Positions 9,056-18,511 of a stretch of 64,000 nucleotides of DNA are shown piece by piece. The notes beneath the pieces are model-generated. The model made no database searches. It saw only the letters and a list, made by a program, of their open reading frames with translations, and was not told the origin of the DNA. Positions within the stretch are counted from its first letter, which is position 1. The number at the start of each line of letters is the position of its first letter. The translations under genes and the position numbers were made by a program. The DNA is from Methylophilus glucosoxydans (GTDB lineage Bacteria > Pseudomonadota > Gammaproteobacteria > Burkholderiales > Methylophilaceae), in NCBI RefSeq assembly GCF_042676145.1, contig NZ_JBHTJW010000002.1, positions 1,674,001 to 1,738,000 of the forward strand, in the 5' to 3' direction.

Positions 9056-10543
9056 CTAATGCTTCCTAAGCAAATTGAAATAAGTAACGGCTTCAATCCG
9101 TAAAGGTTTTAATATCAAAATCCACGTTACCCAGAAAATAATGGCTTCAATACCTGCAGCTAACACCGTTAGCAATGCAGTCTGTTGAGAAGTATCTAAT
9201 ATATTTTGTAAGAAAAAAATATAAACAAATGCTCCAGATATTAGTAGCCACGAGTTTTTAATAAAGTCTTTAAGTAACCCAAATACAGCTAGAGTGGAAA
9301 TGAGTAAAATCAAACCATAAATCGTATTTCCCCAACCTAACGCTTTTGCGCCTAAATATTTATATGTAATTAAGTTGAAAATGATATTACCCAACAAAGC
9401 CGCTATTGTTATCTTCATAACGGTTTTATTCATCATTTGAGCACTCAGGGCTTTTATCAAAACATATGCGATTGTTTGAGCCCAAAGTCCCCAGGCTATT
9501 CCATAAAGTATGTCCCCTGTTGCTAAAGTAGACTCTCTATTAAATGCTCCTCTAGAATAGAGCAGCTCAACTACAGAATATGACTCCACGATTAAAAAGG
9601 CAGATATGGGCACACTAATAAATGTTAATAGGCCAATCAAACCTTTGAGCTTTTGAGTCATATTATTTAAACCAATCCCACTCCAGTGAGTTAATCCAGC
9701 AAAAGCCAATGGAGTAGAGATCATTAATATCATTGTTTCAGTTACAAACTTCGCATAATCAACAGCGGATATGGCTGCGATGCTAACTAAAGATGCAACC
9801 ATTCTTTCTATAACAATGTTACCTTGCAAAATAAAAGGCAAAACAACCAAAGGTTTTAATGTTTGCCAGAAAGCCTTTAAAACATCTTTAATTTTTGTGG
9901 GAGCAAAAAAGTTAGGTAACGTTAAGAATTCTTGATTTAAAGCACGAAAGAATACCCAAAATAAAAAAAACACATAACTTATGGTAAAGCCCCAAGCCAA
10001 ATAGGAAAGATTTTTAGACCAAAAAGTTAAAAGTGTCCCTAAGATCATTCCAAGATTTTGTATTAATGGCCTGACAGCCATAGGGACAAAATCTCCTCTC
10101 GCCATACATAAAAAAAGAAAAATTGCTGATAACAAATAAAAAGGTATTGCTATCAAAATGACACTAAACATATCTAATGTCAGCTTAAGTGTGTTTGAAT
10201 CAAGCTCAGGCGCCATCATTCCAACCCACGTTTTTGCAAATAGAAATAAAACGATGGAAAGTAGCAATGAGAAAACAACAAACAGACTGATTAATGTATA
10301 AAGTAGTGTTTGAGCCTGCTCTTTATCTGTTTCAAATAGAGACTTATAGGTAGGCACAAAAGCTGTATTTAATGTGTCACTGGTCAAGAAGTTTATAGGC
10401 GAAAGTACACCTGTTAGCGAAATGCGATATGCTGCAATAACGCTACCAGTACCAAATATTGCCGCTGTTAAAATCTCACGAATAAAACCGACAAGCTTAG
10501 AACTCAAATTACCAACAAATAACTGATATACCGCTTTACGCAT
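9056..10543 (-). CDS. MurJ/MviN-like polysaccharide-lipid flippase
   Basis: This is a highly hydrophobic protein of about 495 residues with roughly 13-14 predicted membrane segments. Its start, KLVGFIREILTAAIFGTGS, resembles the MurJ/MviN consensus (KxxGFxREIxxAxxFG), including the Arg in the first helix. Housekeeping MurJ would normally sit elsewhere, so here it most likely moves the lipid-linked exopolysaccharide repeat across the inner membrane in place of a Wzx protein. I chose the ATG at 10543, which has GAG upstream and overlaps the preceding gene by 8 bp; a TTG at 10555 would add four residues. The gene is visibly richer in A+T than the genes outside the locus. Confidence 0.75.
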   Translation of the reverse strand: MRKAVYQLFVGNLSSKLVGFIREILTAAIFGTGSVIAAYRISLTGVLSPINFLTSDTLNTAFVPTYKSLFETDKEQAQTLLYTLISLFVVFSLLLSIVLFLFAKTWVGMMAPELDSNTLKLTLDMFSVILIAIPFYLLSAIFLFLCMARGDFVPMAVRPLIQNLGMILGTLLTFWSKNLSYLAWGFTISYVFFLFWVFFRALNQEFLTLPNFFAPTKIKDVLKAFWQTLKPLVVLPFILQGNIVIERMVASLVSIAAISAVDYAKFVTETMILMISTPLAFAGLTHWSGIGLNNMTQKLKGLIGLLTFISVPISAFLIVESYSVVELLYSRGAFNRESTLATGDILYGIAWGLWAQTIAYVLIKALSAQMMNKTVMKITIAALLGNIIFNLITYKYLGAKALGWGNTIYGLILLISTLAVFGLLKDFIKNSWLLISGAFVYIFFLQNILDTSQQTALLTVLAAGIEAIIFWVTWILILKPLRIEAVTYFNLLRKH

Positions 10544-11678
10544 TATTTTTCTCAACTAAACATTGCTTGATTAAAGATAAATATTTATCAGCAATGTTTT
10601 GCCAGGAATATGATTCCGCAGTTTCTCGTGCTTGCTTACATATTTGAATATAGGAAGCTTCATCTGACATCAGTGATCTGATTTTTTCAGCAATATCATC
10701 AGCATCACGCTTTATTAAATATCCGTTGTACCCAGGCTTTACAAAAGCACTAACGCCACCCGTATCCGTGATTAAAGCAGGTTTTGCACAAGCCATAGCC
10801 TCTAATCCAACCAGAGGCCACGCCTCAAATGCAGACGGCATAACAAAACAATCGCTTGCGTTAAGTAGATCTGGAATATCCTTTCGAGTACCGAGAAAAC
10901 TAACGCGATGAGTTAACCCATTATCTTTGCAATAGTTTTTATACTCTTCTATTTTTTCAGCACTGCCACCGCCAACAACCAATAACTTAACGTTTTCTGG
11001 CAAATTTAATAAACTATTTACCAAAAATTTTAGGCCTTTTCTATCAAATTCATGGCCTACAAATATCAATACGAAGTCACTCTCCAAGTAGCCTAGTTCA
11101 AGTCTTTTTTCTTTTCTAACCATGCTGTTAGGCATAAATTTATTAATATGCACGCCATTGGGAATGATTGTGATTCTACCGAGTGTATTAGGATATGTTT
11201 TCTCCATAATTGAAGCATCATTGGCACTAAAACAAACAATATGCTTGTGAATATTTAACTTAAACCTAACCCACTCTCGCACCAATAAATAAAGATGGAG
11301 TGGATTACGTAAGAGCATTCTATATGGATGGTCGCTTGCAAATAACATAGCTCGATGCAAGCCATGATTAATATAAATATCACCATATAAGCCATCGTTG
11401 TGACAAAGCACCACCGCTTGGTTATTGGATTTGTATAAACGCTTTAACTTTAAACTGCCCCACACACCATAAACAATAATGTCAAATAGCTGGGCGATTT
11501 TCTTTAAAAAAAGATTAGAACTATTCTTGAATGAATTGGGGTAAATGTCATCAATTGTAAAAGACCCAATTTCGACATTAGAGGACTTGAGATTCTCACC
11601 TAACTCAAATGCAACACCAGATACACCGCCGCCGGGCTTTACCTCTCTGGCGCTTTGAATAACCAATACATCAGTCAT
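10536..11678 (-). CDS. Glycosyltransferase, GT4 family
   Basis: The protein has 380 residues. It contains ESYSWQNIADKYLSLI at the C-terminus and the donor-site motif PSAFEAWPLVGLEAMACAKP, with TDTGGVSAFVKPGYNGYLI after it, a pattern typical of the GT4 family (LPS/exopolysaccharide transferases). A mid-protein HEFDRKGLKFLVNSL segment is the usual phosphate-binding RKG region. It is translationally coupled to the flippase gene (overlap). Base composition is A+T-rich like its neighbours. The sugar transferred is not known. Confidence 0.82.
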   Translation of the reverse strand: MTDVLVIQSAREVKPGGGVSGVAFELGENLKSSNVEIGSFTIDDIYPNSFKNSSNLFLKKIAQLFDIIVYGVWGSLKLKRLYKSNNQAVVLCHNDGLYGDIYINHGLHRAMLFASDHPYRMLLRNPLHLYLLVREWVRFKLNIHKHIVCFSANDASIMEKTYPNTLGRITIIPNGVHINKFMPNSMVRKEKRLELGYLESDFVLIFVGHEFDRKGLKFLVNSLLNLPENVKLLVVGGGSAEKIEEYKNYCKDNGLTHRVSFLGTRKDIPDLLNASDCFVMPSAFEAWPLVGLEAMACAKPALITDTGGVSAFVKPGYNGYLIKRDADDIAEKIRSLMSDEASYIQICKQARETAESYSWQNIADKYLSLIKQCLVEKNNA

Positions 11679-11691
11679 TATTAAAACCTCT

Positions 11692-12255
11692 TTAAATATT
11701 CTTTACTTTTTTCGCAGGAGACCCAACATATACAGCATTCTTTTCCAAACTATGCTTAACCATTGAATTTGCACCAATTACAACATTACTCTGAATTTCT
11801 GCTCCTCCAAGAAGTATAGCGTTAGCCCCAACCCATACGTTATCACCTAAAAATATTTGTTTTTTCTTATAGCCTTGATAGCGAAATGCTTGATGAGTGC
11901 TAATAAAATTATGATCAGAATCAAAAATACAAACGTTAGGCCCCAACATAACATCATTACCAAAATGAATTGACTGATGAGAAACAATAGTTACATTCTT
12001 ATTCATAAAAAAACCATCTCCAAAGTGAATTACTCCGCCTGAAGAAATAATGTCACAACCTCTACTAATGAAAATTCGATCTCTTGATGCATCAAATGTA
12101 ATTGACCCATTGTTTAATATTTGAATGTTTACATCTTTATCAATAAACACTCTAAAAATATTTAATTTAATCTGAGAACCATATCTAATTTTCAAAAAAA
12201 TATTTCTTATCAATCCTAAAAAAAACTTAAATTTGATATATTTTAGATATTTCAT
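11692..12255 (-). CDS. Acyltransferase with left-handed beta-helix (hexapeptide repeats)
   Basis: The protein has 187 residues with repeated [LIV]GxNxx-type hexapeptides in its C-terminal two thirds (for example FGNDVMLGPNVCIFDSDHNF, then LGDNVWVGANAILLGGA and VVIGANSMVKHS), and it ends in VYVGSPAKKVKN. This is the signature of the WbbJ/NodL/maa family of O-acetyltransferases, with the catalytic His in the DSDHNF loop. It probably acetylates a sugar of the repeat unit. It overlaps the upstream glycosyltransferase by 4 bp (ATGA), so the two are translated together. Confidence 0.82.
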   Translation of the reverse strand: MKYLKYIKFKFFLGLIRNIFLKIRYGSQIKLNIFRVFIDKDVNIQILNNGSITFDASRDRIFISRGCDIISSGGVIHFGDGFFMNKNVTIVSHQSIHFGNDVMLGPNVCIFDSDHNFISTHQAFRYQGYKKKQIFLGDNVWVGANAILLGGAEIQSNVVIGANSMVKHSLEKNAVYVGSPAKKVKNI

Positions 12256-13412
12256 TTTCTTACCAAAACTCTCTGGAAAATATTTATATAGTTTTCGGCT
12301 GAGTTTTCTAATGTATACGTTACATCAAGTTTGGACTTTCGAATCTGATTCAACTGAACATTAAGAATTGCGCTTGAGATTTCCCCTGGTATTTCTGGAT
12401 TAACGCCCTGAGAGTTAAATGACATGTGGTTAATATGATTTGATAAAATTACGGGCAATCCAGCAGCTAAAGCCTCCAGCACATTCATGGGGAGACCTTC
12501 AACGCGCTTTGTTGTAAATAAAAACAAATCCGCCGCGCTTAAGTAGTCTTTCATTATGTCTCTTTGTATCGACCCAACAAAGTGAATCACATGCTCAACA
12601 TTTAACTCCTTGGCTATAGCAACTAACTTATCCTTCTCAGGACCATCACCCGCAATAATAAATCTTAGCGAAGAGTCTGTTTTGTAAGCTAAAACAAAAC
12701 CTCTAATAGCCTCCAAGACCCCTTTTTGTTCATGCAAGCGGCATGCTGAAAATACAACTTTGCAATTATCTGAAATCCCAAGCCGCGTTCTTACTGAGTT
12801 ACGTGCACTCAAATCAAAAGCAAAGGTATCTTCGTTCACGCCATTGGGTACTAGATAAACTGGTAAGTCCGAGACAATCCATTTAGTTGGACAAGATGAA
12901 AGATCTTTGCTTACGGCCTCGCCGATTGCAATAAAAGCATCAAATTTTCTGTAATTAATGTCTTTAAGTAATCCAATCAGATTTTTCACTGACTTTAAAA
13001 CGCTCACGAAAGTACGTTGTTTTAGTTTTGAAACAAACTCCCCCCATGATGTGCCATGCGCTTGAACAACATAAGCAATTGACGGATCCTGTAATTTTGC
13101 GATAGCCATAGCACCAGCACTCACGCTAAGCACTACGTTTGTTTTGCCTTGATACTCTTGCTTGAATACAGCTAAAGACTCCGCCCACCACTGCCTCGAA
13201 TATTGTCCTTGCGGTGCATTTAGGCAGTGCACTAACACCCCATCAATGACTTGTTTAGACTCTAAACCCTTGCAAGCAGTTGTTAATACGGTGACTACGT
13301 GGCCTAATCTAGCAAACTCTCGAGCTAAATCCCACGCAACGGCCTCCATGCCTCCTAGGCTATGAAAAGGCAACCCTCTGGTCACAACTACAATATTCAA
13401 AGCGTCACTCAT
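12252..13412 (-). CDS. Glycosyltransferase, GT4 family
   Basis: This 386-residue GT-B enzyme starts VVVTRGLPFHSLGGMEAVAW (nucleotide-sugar or acceptor domain glycine loop) and carries TTKRVEGLPMNVLEALAAGL, the GT4 donor-binding E-x7-E motif, in the second domain. HEQKGVLEAIRGFVLAYK is the expected R/K-G phosphate-binding helix. It overlaps the upstream GT4 gene by 8 bp and the downstream acyltransferase by 4 bp, so it belongs to a tight translationally coupled series. Donor and acceptor are unknown. Confidence 0.83.
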   Translation of the reverse strand: MSDALNIVVVTRGLPFHSLGGMEAVAWDLAREFARLGHVVTVLTTACKGLESKQVIDGVLVHCLNAPQGQYSRQWWAESLAVFKQEYQGKTNVVLSVSAGAMAIAKLQDPSIAYVVQAHGTSWGEFVSKLKQRTFVSVLKSVKNLIGLLKDINYRKFDAFIAIGEAVSKDLSSCPTKWIVSDLPVYLVPNGVNEDTFAFDLSARNSVRTRLGISDNCKVVFSACRLHEQKGVLEAIRGFVLAYKTDSSLRFIIAGDGPEKDKLVAIAKELNVEHVIHFVGSIQRDIMKDYLSAADLFLFTTKRVEGLPMNVLEALAAGLPVILSNHINHMSFNSQGVNPEIPGEISSAILNVQLNQIRKSKLDVTYTLENSAENYINIFQRVLVRK

Positions 13413-14550
13413 AGCTTTTTAGTAACTCACTATAGATTTGTTCAAGCTTGGCTGTTTGCTTAGAGATATCAAAATTTTCTTCAACATTCTTTCGTCCGGC
13501 GCATCCGATGTTTATTCTGAGACTTTTATCTAACAGTAGTCGCTTTAAATTTTCGGCGAGCCCATCTACATCTTTCTCTTCAGATAAAAAACCGGTGACA
13601 TTATTAATAATGGCTTCGGGTATTCCCCCTGAGTTAAAGCCAACGACAGGCACCCCTTGTGCACTCGCCTCAATATTAACGATACCAAAGCCCTCCATAT
13701 CACCGTCTTTTGCGGTGACACTGGGGACAGCCATTACCGCTGCTCGCCTCACCCAATCTAACACCACGGAATTAGGCTGCACGCCTAAAAAGAAAACAAG
13801 CTCTTGAATACCGAGTGACTTAGCTTCATCCATCAATGCCGGTTTTAGTGGCCCGTCACCAATAATTACCAATCTTGGGTTATCAATGGATCGATAAATT
13901 TTTGCAAAAGCCTGCAAAAGATAACTCGTACCTTTTTTTTCGACTAGTCGGCCCACATGTACAATCAGCCCATCTTCACCGGCGTTGCATCGATCTGTTA
14001 ACTGCTGAGTATCAATGCCAATATAATGTACTTGTAATTTACTCTCTGGGAAACCAGCCTTAATTGCGGCTTGTTTGATAAATTGGGATACACACAAAAA
14101 AAGATCACAGCGTTTAAAAAGCTGTCTTTTAAATAATACAAAATTAATCAGGCTAGGGCTGCCTGAAAAAAGCATATTGATATTAGACCTTGTCACATCC
14201 ATTCCATGGAGAGTCGTGACAAATGGTACAGCAAGTTTCTTAACAAGTGGTACAGCCATCACACCATCTACTGCAAAATGCGCATGCACAATTGCAAACT
14301 TTGCCTCCAAACATTTAGGAAGAAAAAGAGATGGAGCTCTAAATAACAAATAGATGAGTGTTTCCCAATAAAACCTTGCGTTGTTGTCAGCGTTTTTGAT
14401 TGGCGCAATGAATGAAAACTGCTCAGGCTGACCAAATAATGAGCGCCCTACTAACACGGGCTTATATTGTTTATAGTGACTAATTTGTGACTTAATAAAA
14501 ATTTCTGATGGCTTAAATAATTGTTGCCTAAAGATGGCCGCATTTTTCAT
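13405..14550 (-). CDS. Glycosyltransferase, GT4 family (colanic-acid WcaL/AmsK-like)
   Basis: The protein has 381 residues. AIFRQQLFKPSEIFIKSQI at the start and HAHFAVDGVMAVPLVKKL resemble the WcaL/AmsK branch of GT4. The donor domain has HVGRLVEKKGTSYLLQAF and MEGFGIVNIEASAQGVPVV, the canonical E-x7-E motif. It comes 18 bp after the glycoside hydrolase gene and overlaps the next GT4 gene by 8 bp. It probably acts on the lipid-linked repeat unit in the cytoplasm. Confidence 0.83.
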   Translation of the reverse strand: MKNAAIFRQQLFKPSEIFIKSQISHYKQYKPVLVGRSLFGQPEQFSFIAPIKNADNNARFYWETLIYLLFRAPSLFLPKCLEAKFAIVHAHFAVDGVMAVPLVKKLAVPFVTTLHGMDVTRSNINMLFSGSPSLINFVLFKRQLFKRCDLFLCVSQFIKQAAIKAGFPESKLQVHYIGIDTQQLTDRCNAGEDGLIVHVGRLVEKKGTSYLLQAFAKIYRSIDNPRLVIIGDGPLKPALMDEAKSLGIQELVFFLGVQPNSVVLDWVRRAAVMAVPSVTAKDGDMEGFGIVNIEASAQGVPVVGFNSGGIPEAIINNVTGFLSEEKDVDGLAENLKRLLLDKSLRINIGCAGRKNVEENFDISKQTAKLEQIYSELLKSYE

Positions 14551-14568
14551 AGAGTGACGATGTTTAAA

Positions 14569-15585
14569 TTATTTTTTAAAGATATCTGCAGCATTTTTGG
14601 GAGTCACCAGATCATTTTTATAAATTCCAAAATTTGACTCAGTATCCAACAGCCCATCATTTCCATCCAACAGGCCAAAAACTACTACATATTTGAATTT
14701 ATATTTATCAAACATATAGCTAATGGCATCGGATAAAAATTCTTTTTGCTGATCTTGTGTAATACCATTTGGGCTTAATGCCGTAGACCAGCCAACTTCA
14801 GTTGCAGCAAGAGGTAATTGATTAAACCCATCTGTAGCCTTTACTTTGCTAACCAATAGATCAACCAATCTTTTAAACCCATGTATTCCCCACCACTCTC
14901 CAGTTCGATATGACACATATGGATGTAACGAAAGCATATCCATATATTTATAAGCGTCGGTCTTAAGGAGCTCTTCAAATTGAGTGGGTTGATTTTTGGG
15001 ATTAAATCTGATCCCCAAAATTGAATCGTAGCCATTTGTTGAGAAGCCACCACCAATTACGACAGCATCAGGATCAATTGATTTAATAATGGGATACGCC
15101 CGCTTAAGCAATACATAATAATCCTTGGCATATCCAGGTGTGGTATTTCCGACCTTACCATTCCACTCATTCCAAATTTGATAATACTTAACCTTGCCCT
15201 TAAAATGGGTAGCCATCACTTCAACATATCTCAGGTATCCAGCAATCGCATCTTCACTTAACGGCTTATCTCCGTTATCGTAGAACTTGTTACCATAATC
15301 AAGAATAATATGATTGCCAATGCCCATGGAGTTGAGGCGACCAACAACGTTATCCCAACTTCTGGGAACTACAAGTTTGCCTTTTTGGGTTTCTACCTCT
15401 TTCCAGGGAGCATCCCATCTCACACTTTGGACGTTCATGGATGAAAGCAACGAAAATTGCTTTTCGTTATAAGGCATATTGGTAGTGAATAAGCGCGCAT
15501 TAATTCCTAAGTCTTTATCGGCAGCCACCGCGTTAAGATTGCATGCCATAAAAACAGCAAAGATAAAAACACGAATAAATTGCAT
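14569..15585 (-). CDS. Secreted glycoside hydrolase, clan GH-A type (GH5/GH39-like)
   Basis: The protein has 338 residues with a cleavable signal peptide (hydrophobic 5-20, AVAA-D cleavage near residue 22). The fold appears to be a TIM barrel of clan GH-A: acid/base Glu140 in YYQIWNEWN and nucleophile Glu263 in LAATEVGW, with an LHPY segment between them. In exopolysaccharide loci such enzymes trim or release the secreted polymer in the periplasm. It lies 4 bp after epsI and 18 bp before a GT4 gene, inside the operon. Substrate and GH family number cannot be settled by eye. Confidence 0.75.
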   Translation of the reverse strand: MQFIRVFIFAVFMACNLNAVAADKDLGINARLFTTNMPYNEKQFSLLSSMNVQSVRWDAPWKEVETQKGKLVVPRSWDNVVGRLNSMGIGNHIILDYGNKFYDNGDKPLSEDAIAGYLRYVEVMATHFKGKVKYYQIWNEWNGKVGNTTPGYAKDYYVLLKRAYPIIKSIDPDAVVIGGGFSTNGYDSILGIRFNPKNQPTQFEELLKTDAYKYMDMLSLHPYVSYRTGEWWGIHGFKRLVDLLVSKVKATDGFNQLPLAATEVGWSTALSPNGITQDQQKEFLSDAISYMFDKYKFKYVVVFGLLDGNDGLLDTESNFGIYKNDLVTPKNAADIFKK

Positions 15586-15589
15586 GGCA

Positions 15590-16282
15590 TTACTCCACCA
15601 AATATCGTTTGTAATCGGTATTTGAAATTGAACTAATAAGTTCTGAGGCGAATGCCTCGTTTAATTTAAAAAGATCAGCAGCATTTTTGCCTGGGGCCAG
15701 TGGTGTTGAGATGCGCACAAGAATACCATCCAGTACTTTGCCTTTTAAACCCTCTGTAAAGATATGATAACGCATTTTCCAAGGGTTTGAGCTGTATAAA
15801 TCACCAATACGAATCCAATAAGAGACGGCCTCAGCATATGTGTTATTGCTTGCGACCATTTGTTTACCAGTAACAGATTTATTTTTAAGCGACCGTATAC
15901 CAAAGTCTGTATCTTTAAGCTCTGAAACAGTAAAGCCTTGCGCTGGGTAGCAAAGGTCAGGTCTATGGACTTTGACTTCCTGCTTTTGTGCGCCCACCCA
16001 AGCCAATGTTAATAGAACGACCTGGCCATCCTGATTAACGTATTCTTTGTTAACTACTTGATCATAGGGTCCGTAGCCGTTAGTGTTGCCTCTTTCATCA
16101 GTAAATGCTGCAACTTGTAGCCGAGTAGTCTTTATTTCTTGCCAATGTCCAAATGAAGCTGGAAGTATAGTTTGGATTTTTATCGGATCTTTGACGTGCT
16201 CGTAATCTGGCCTTAAAGCTATGGATGCTAAAAAAGACAAAATCAGAAAAATACTACAAATTAATACATGACGATTAAGCAT
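15590..16282 (-). CDS. epsI: Exosortase-associated protein EpsI
   Basis: The protein has 230 residues with one N-terminal membrane anchor (about 6-24), then a periplasmic domain. The motif VHRPDLCYPAQGF near residue 108 is the hallmark of the EpsI family (DUF3485), first described next to epsH in the methanolan locus of Methylobacillus. Its biochemical role is not established; it is always linked to an exosortase. The start codon overlaps the end of the exosortase gene by 8 bp, which supports translational coupling. A single conserved cysteine sits in the LCYP motif. Confidence 0.88.
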   Translation of the reverse strand: MLNRHVLICSIFLILSFLASIALRPDYEHVKDPIKIQTILPASFGHWQEIKTTRLQVAAFTDERGNTNGYGPYDQVVNKEYVNQDGQVVLLTLAWVGAQKQEVKVHRPDLCYPAQGFTVSELKDTDFGIRSLKNKSVTGKQMVASNNTYAEAVSYWIRIGDLYSSNPWKMRYHIFTEGLKGKVLDGILVRISTPLAPGKNAADLFKLNEAFASELISSISNTDYKRYLVE

Positions 16283-17138
16283 GAGCGGCCTTTTTTCTGC
16301 GCTTTAATACGAACTCAATGAAACTGTCGAGCGAAATAATTAAAACCAAAGCGGTCATGAACAGTACCATTCCCGAAAACTCGTGTACAAAGCCTTGACC
16401 GACTTCATCACCCCAGTAATAAGTAATCAGTGCCAACAAAACCACCCGAATAATATTAGAGGTAAAGCTAATCGGCACAATCATCAAACCGAGTGCAAGA
16501 TTTCGGCGAATCGATTCATGACCGATTACATTAATATAAAACAGCCCCAGCCCTTCAAGGGTAAAGAGTGAGTTCAAGCCCGCGCAAGCATCCGCCACCA
16601 TAAGCCGATACTGACCAATATTAAGCACAACGCCATCACGAGAAACCGGATATCCAAGCATGTACAGAAGCTCGTCTGTGGCCCATGAAACGCCTATTTT
16701 CATAGGTAAAGTAATAATATCAACTAATGAGCCGGGCAAAGGAATCATGAATAGGCTAAAGAAAAAGGCAAACCAAAGCTTTCTTGTAATCGATGTGCCT
16801 AATAAAATAATACTCAAGGCAAACAAGATTAAATCAATCGAGGCAACTTCTACAGTAGCTAGCTCTTGTGACCTGCCAAGCGCATATAAGGTTGTCGCTA
16901 GAAAGAGTAAAACATAAGCAGCAAGATTAAATGAGGCCTTGGGGGCAGTGTTAATATTTTTGAGCTTGAAATAAAAAAACCATAAAGTCATTAGTAGAAC
17001 AATTGGTCCGTGGGACTGACTATCTACTGTCCAAAGCCCTGTAGACAGGGTATAGAAGGTTGGACAAGCAATTAGCAATATCCCAGCGAGGATTGGCCAA
17101 TATGCTTGCATTATGTTTTTTAATATTAACTTGTTCAT
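16275..17138 (-). CDS. xrtB: Exosortase B
   Basis: This 287-residue integral membrane protein has about eight transmembrane segments. The exosortase catalytic triad is visible: Cys185 in VADACAGLNSL, Arg231 in SNIIRVV, and His252 in GFVHEFSG. Pairing with EpsI and the methanolan-type gene set marks it as the B type (EpsH). Exosortases are proposed to process PEP-CTERM proteins at the inner membrane. No PEP-CTERM protein is encoded in this window. It overlaps the upstream Wzy-like gene by one base (TAATG). Confidence 0.9.
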   Translation of the reverse strand: MNKLILKNIMQAYWPILAGILLIACPTFYTLSTGLWTVDSQSHGPIVLLMTLWFFYFKLKNINTAPKASFNLAAYVLLFLATTLYALGRSQELATVEVASIDLILFALSIILLGTSITRKLWFAFFFSLFMIPLPGSLVDIITLPMKIGVSWATDELLYMLGYPVSRDGVVLNIGQYRLMVADACAGLNSLFTLEGLGLFYINVIGHESIRRNLALGLMIVPISFTSNIIRVVLLALITYYWGDEVGQGFVHEFSGMVLFMTALVLIISLDSFIEFVLKRRKKAAHA

Positions 17139-18490
17139 TACAACTCATTATCTTTAATAAATTGCTGACGTAAACTATAGCCCACCAACATTGCCATGAG
17201 CGGTGTAATGTGAGCCTCTCCAATCAGGCCAAAGTTTTCACCTTGAGCCTGTATAAATACCCATATTGATCCAGCCAAAACAGCTTTTGCAACCAGAACC
17301 ACTTTTTCATTTGGTAAAGAAAGCTTTTTGAGGAAAAATCTCAAATATGAAACCGTAAAATACAATGCTGCAATCAACGCAAAAAAACCACTCTGGTTCC
17401 AAATAATCAAGAAAGCATTATGTGCGGGTAAGTTTGATCTGTATCCGTTTAAATAAGCATAGCCTGCAGACTCAATTGCCCAACCACCAAAACCTAACCC
17501 TTGAATCGGGTGTTTAATAAATTGGTCCAGCGCAAACTGCCACATCACAATACGGTCATCAAAAGTGGAAGCTGTAGCATCTCCAAAGCTTGAGCCCGCT
17601 AAAAAGTACTTAACAATAAGAATTGCGATAAAACTGAATATCAGAAAACCAATGATCAAAAGGGCTGAACCAATGGATGACCTTTTAGAAAAAAACAGAT
17701 CAATAAAAATCATCAGAAAAGGCATACCCACAGCCATCATAATCGCAGCTTTAGAGCCTGCAAAAAAAACAACGACAAATAAAAATATGGCATTCAACTT
17801 GAGTAACTGACTATTAACTGCCTTTGCAAAATACCATGAAGCGACTGCAGCAAAACCGGTTAGGGCTGCTGCAACGTTTGCATTTACAAAAAAACCACCC
17901 GCCTTATCAGGACTGTAAACATTATTGGGTGAGACGTACAAAAAATCATTTAGTACATTCTTAGAGATAAAAAACTGTGAAACCGCTGATCGAAGAAAAC
18001 CAAACTCTATTGAGGGCGTAACTCTGAAAAGAACAATTAGTATCCCATTAACTGAAACCAGTAATAAACTGAGTTTAATTACCTTTTCAACAGTTGATTG
18101 TTTGATTTCTGTGGAAAAAGCAAAAGCAAGTGCTACGTTTAAAAAAACAATTTCATAAAGAACATAACGTATGCCTTCAACTGGATTCGGTGACCAAGCA
18201 ATACTAATGAGTCTGATCAACTCCAGCACAATGAATGCGTATACCCAAGGTATTTTTACTTTAGGGATATTTAGCAATGATTTAATGGAAAAAATCCCAG
18301 AGATAAAACTGAGAGAGAAGAATATCCCTCCCACTGGGAATGTATAGATTTGCAGTGTGGAAAAAATTGTAGAAACAGAGGCGAATCTAAAAGGTTTGAA
18401 ATATAGGACTATTGATAAGCCAGCTGCAATGATTAATAAAGCAACAGCTAAATAAACACCCCAAAACAGTAAAGCGATCAATAAGTCCAT
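17138..18490 (-). CDS. O-antigen polymerase/ligase-like membrane protein (Wzy type)
   Basis: This 450-residue protein has about 12 membrane segments and a large periplasmic loop in the C-terminal half. The motif HPIQGLGFGGWAIESAG followed by LPAHNAFLIIWNQSGFFAL (about 340-385) is the Wzy_C / O-antigen-ligase signature with the conserved AHN. In this locus the likely job is polymerisation of the lipid-linked repeat units in the periplasm. It lies between the EpsG and exosortase genes, as expected for a methanolan-type cluster. Polymerase versus ligase cannot be decided from sequence alone. Confidence 0.8.
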   Translation of the reverse strand: MDLLIALLFWGVYLAVALLIIAAGLSIVLYFKPFRFASVSTIFSTLQIYTFPVGGIFFSLSFISGIFSIKSLLNIPKVKIPWVYAFIVLELIRLISIAWSPNPVEGIRYVLYEIVFLNVALAFAFSTEIKQSTVEKVIKLSLLLVSVNGILIVLFRVTPSIEFGFLRSAVSQFFISKNVLNDFLYVSPNNVYSPDKAGGFFVNANVAAALTGFAAVASWYFAKAVNSQLLKLNAIFLFVVVFFAGSKAAIMMAVGMPFLMIFIDLFFSKRSSIGSALLIIGFLIFSFIAILIVKYFLAGSSFGDATASTFDDRIVMWQFALDQFIKHPIQGLGFGGWAIESAGYAYLNGYRSNLPAHNAFLIIWNQSGFFALIAALYFTVSYLRFFLKKLSLPNEKVVLVAKAVLAGSIWVFIQAQGENFGLIGEAHITPLMAMLVGYSLRQQFIKDNEL

Positions 18491-18511
18491 TGGTTAATCA
18501 TTACGCAGTAA

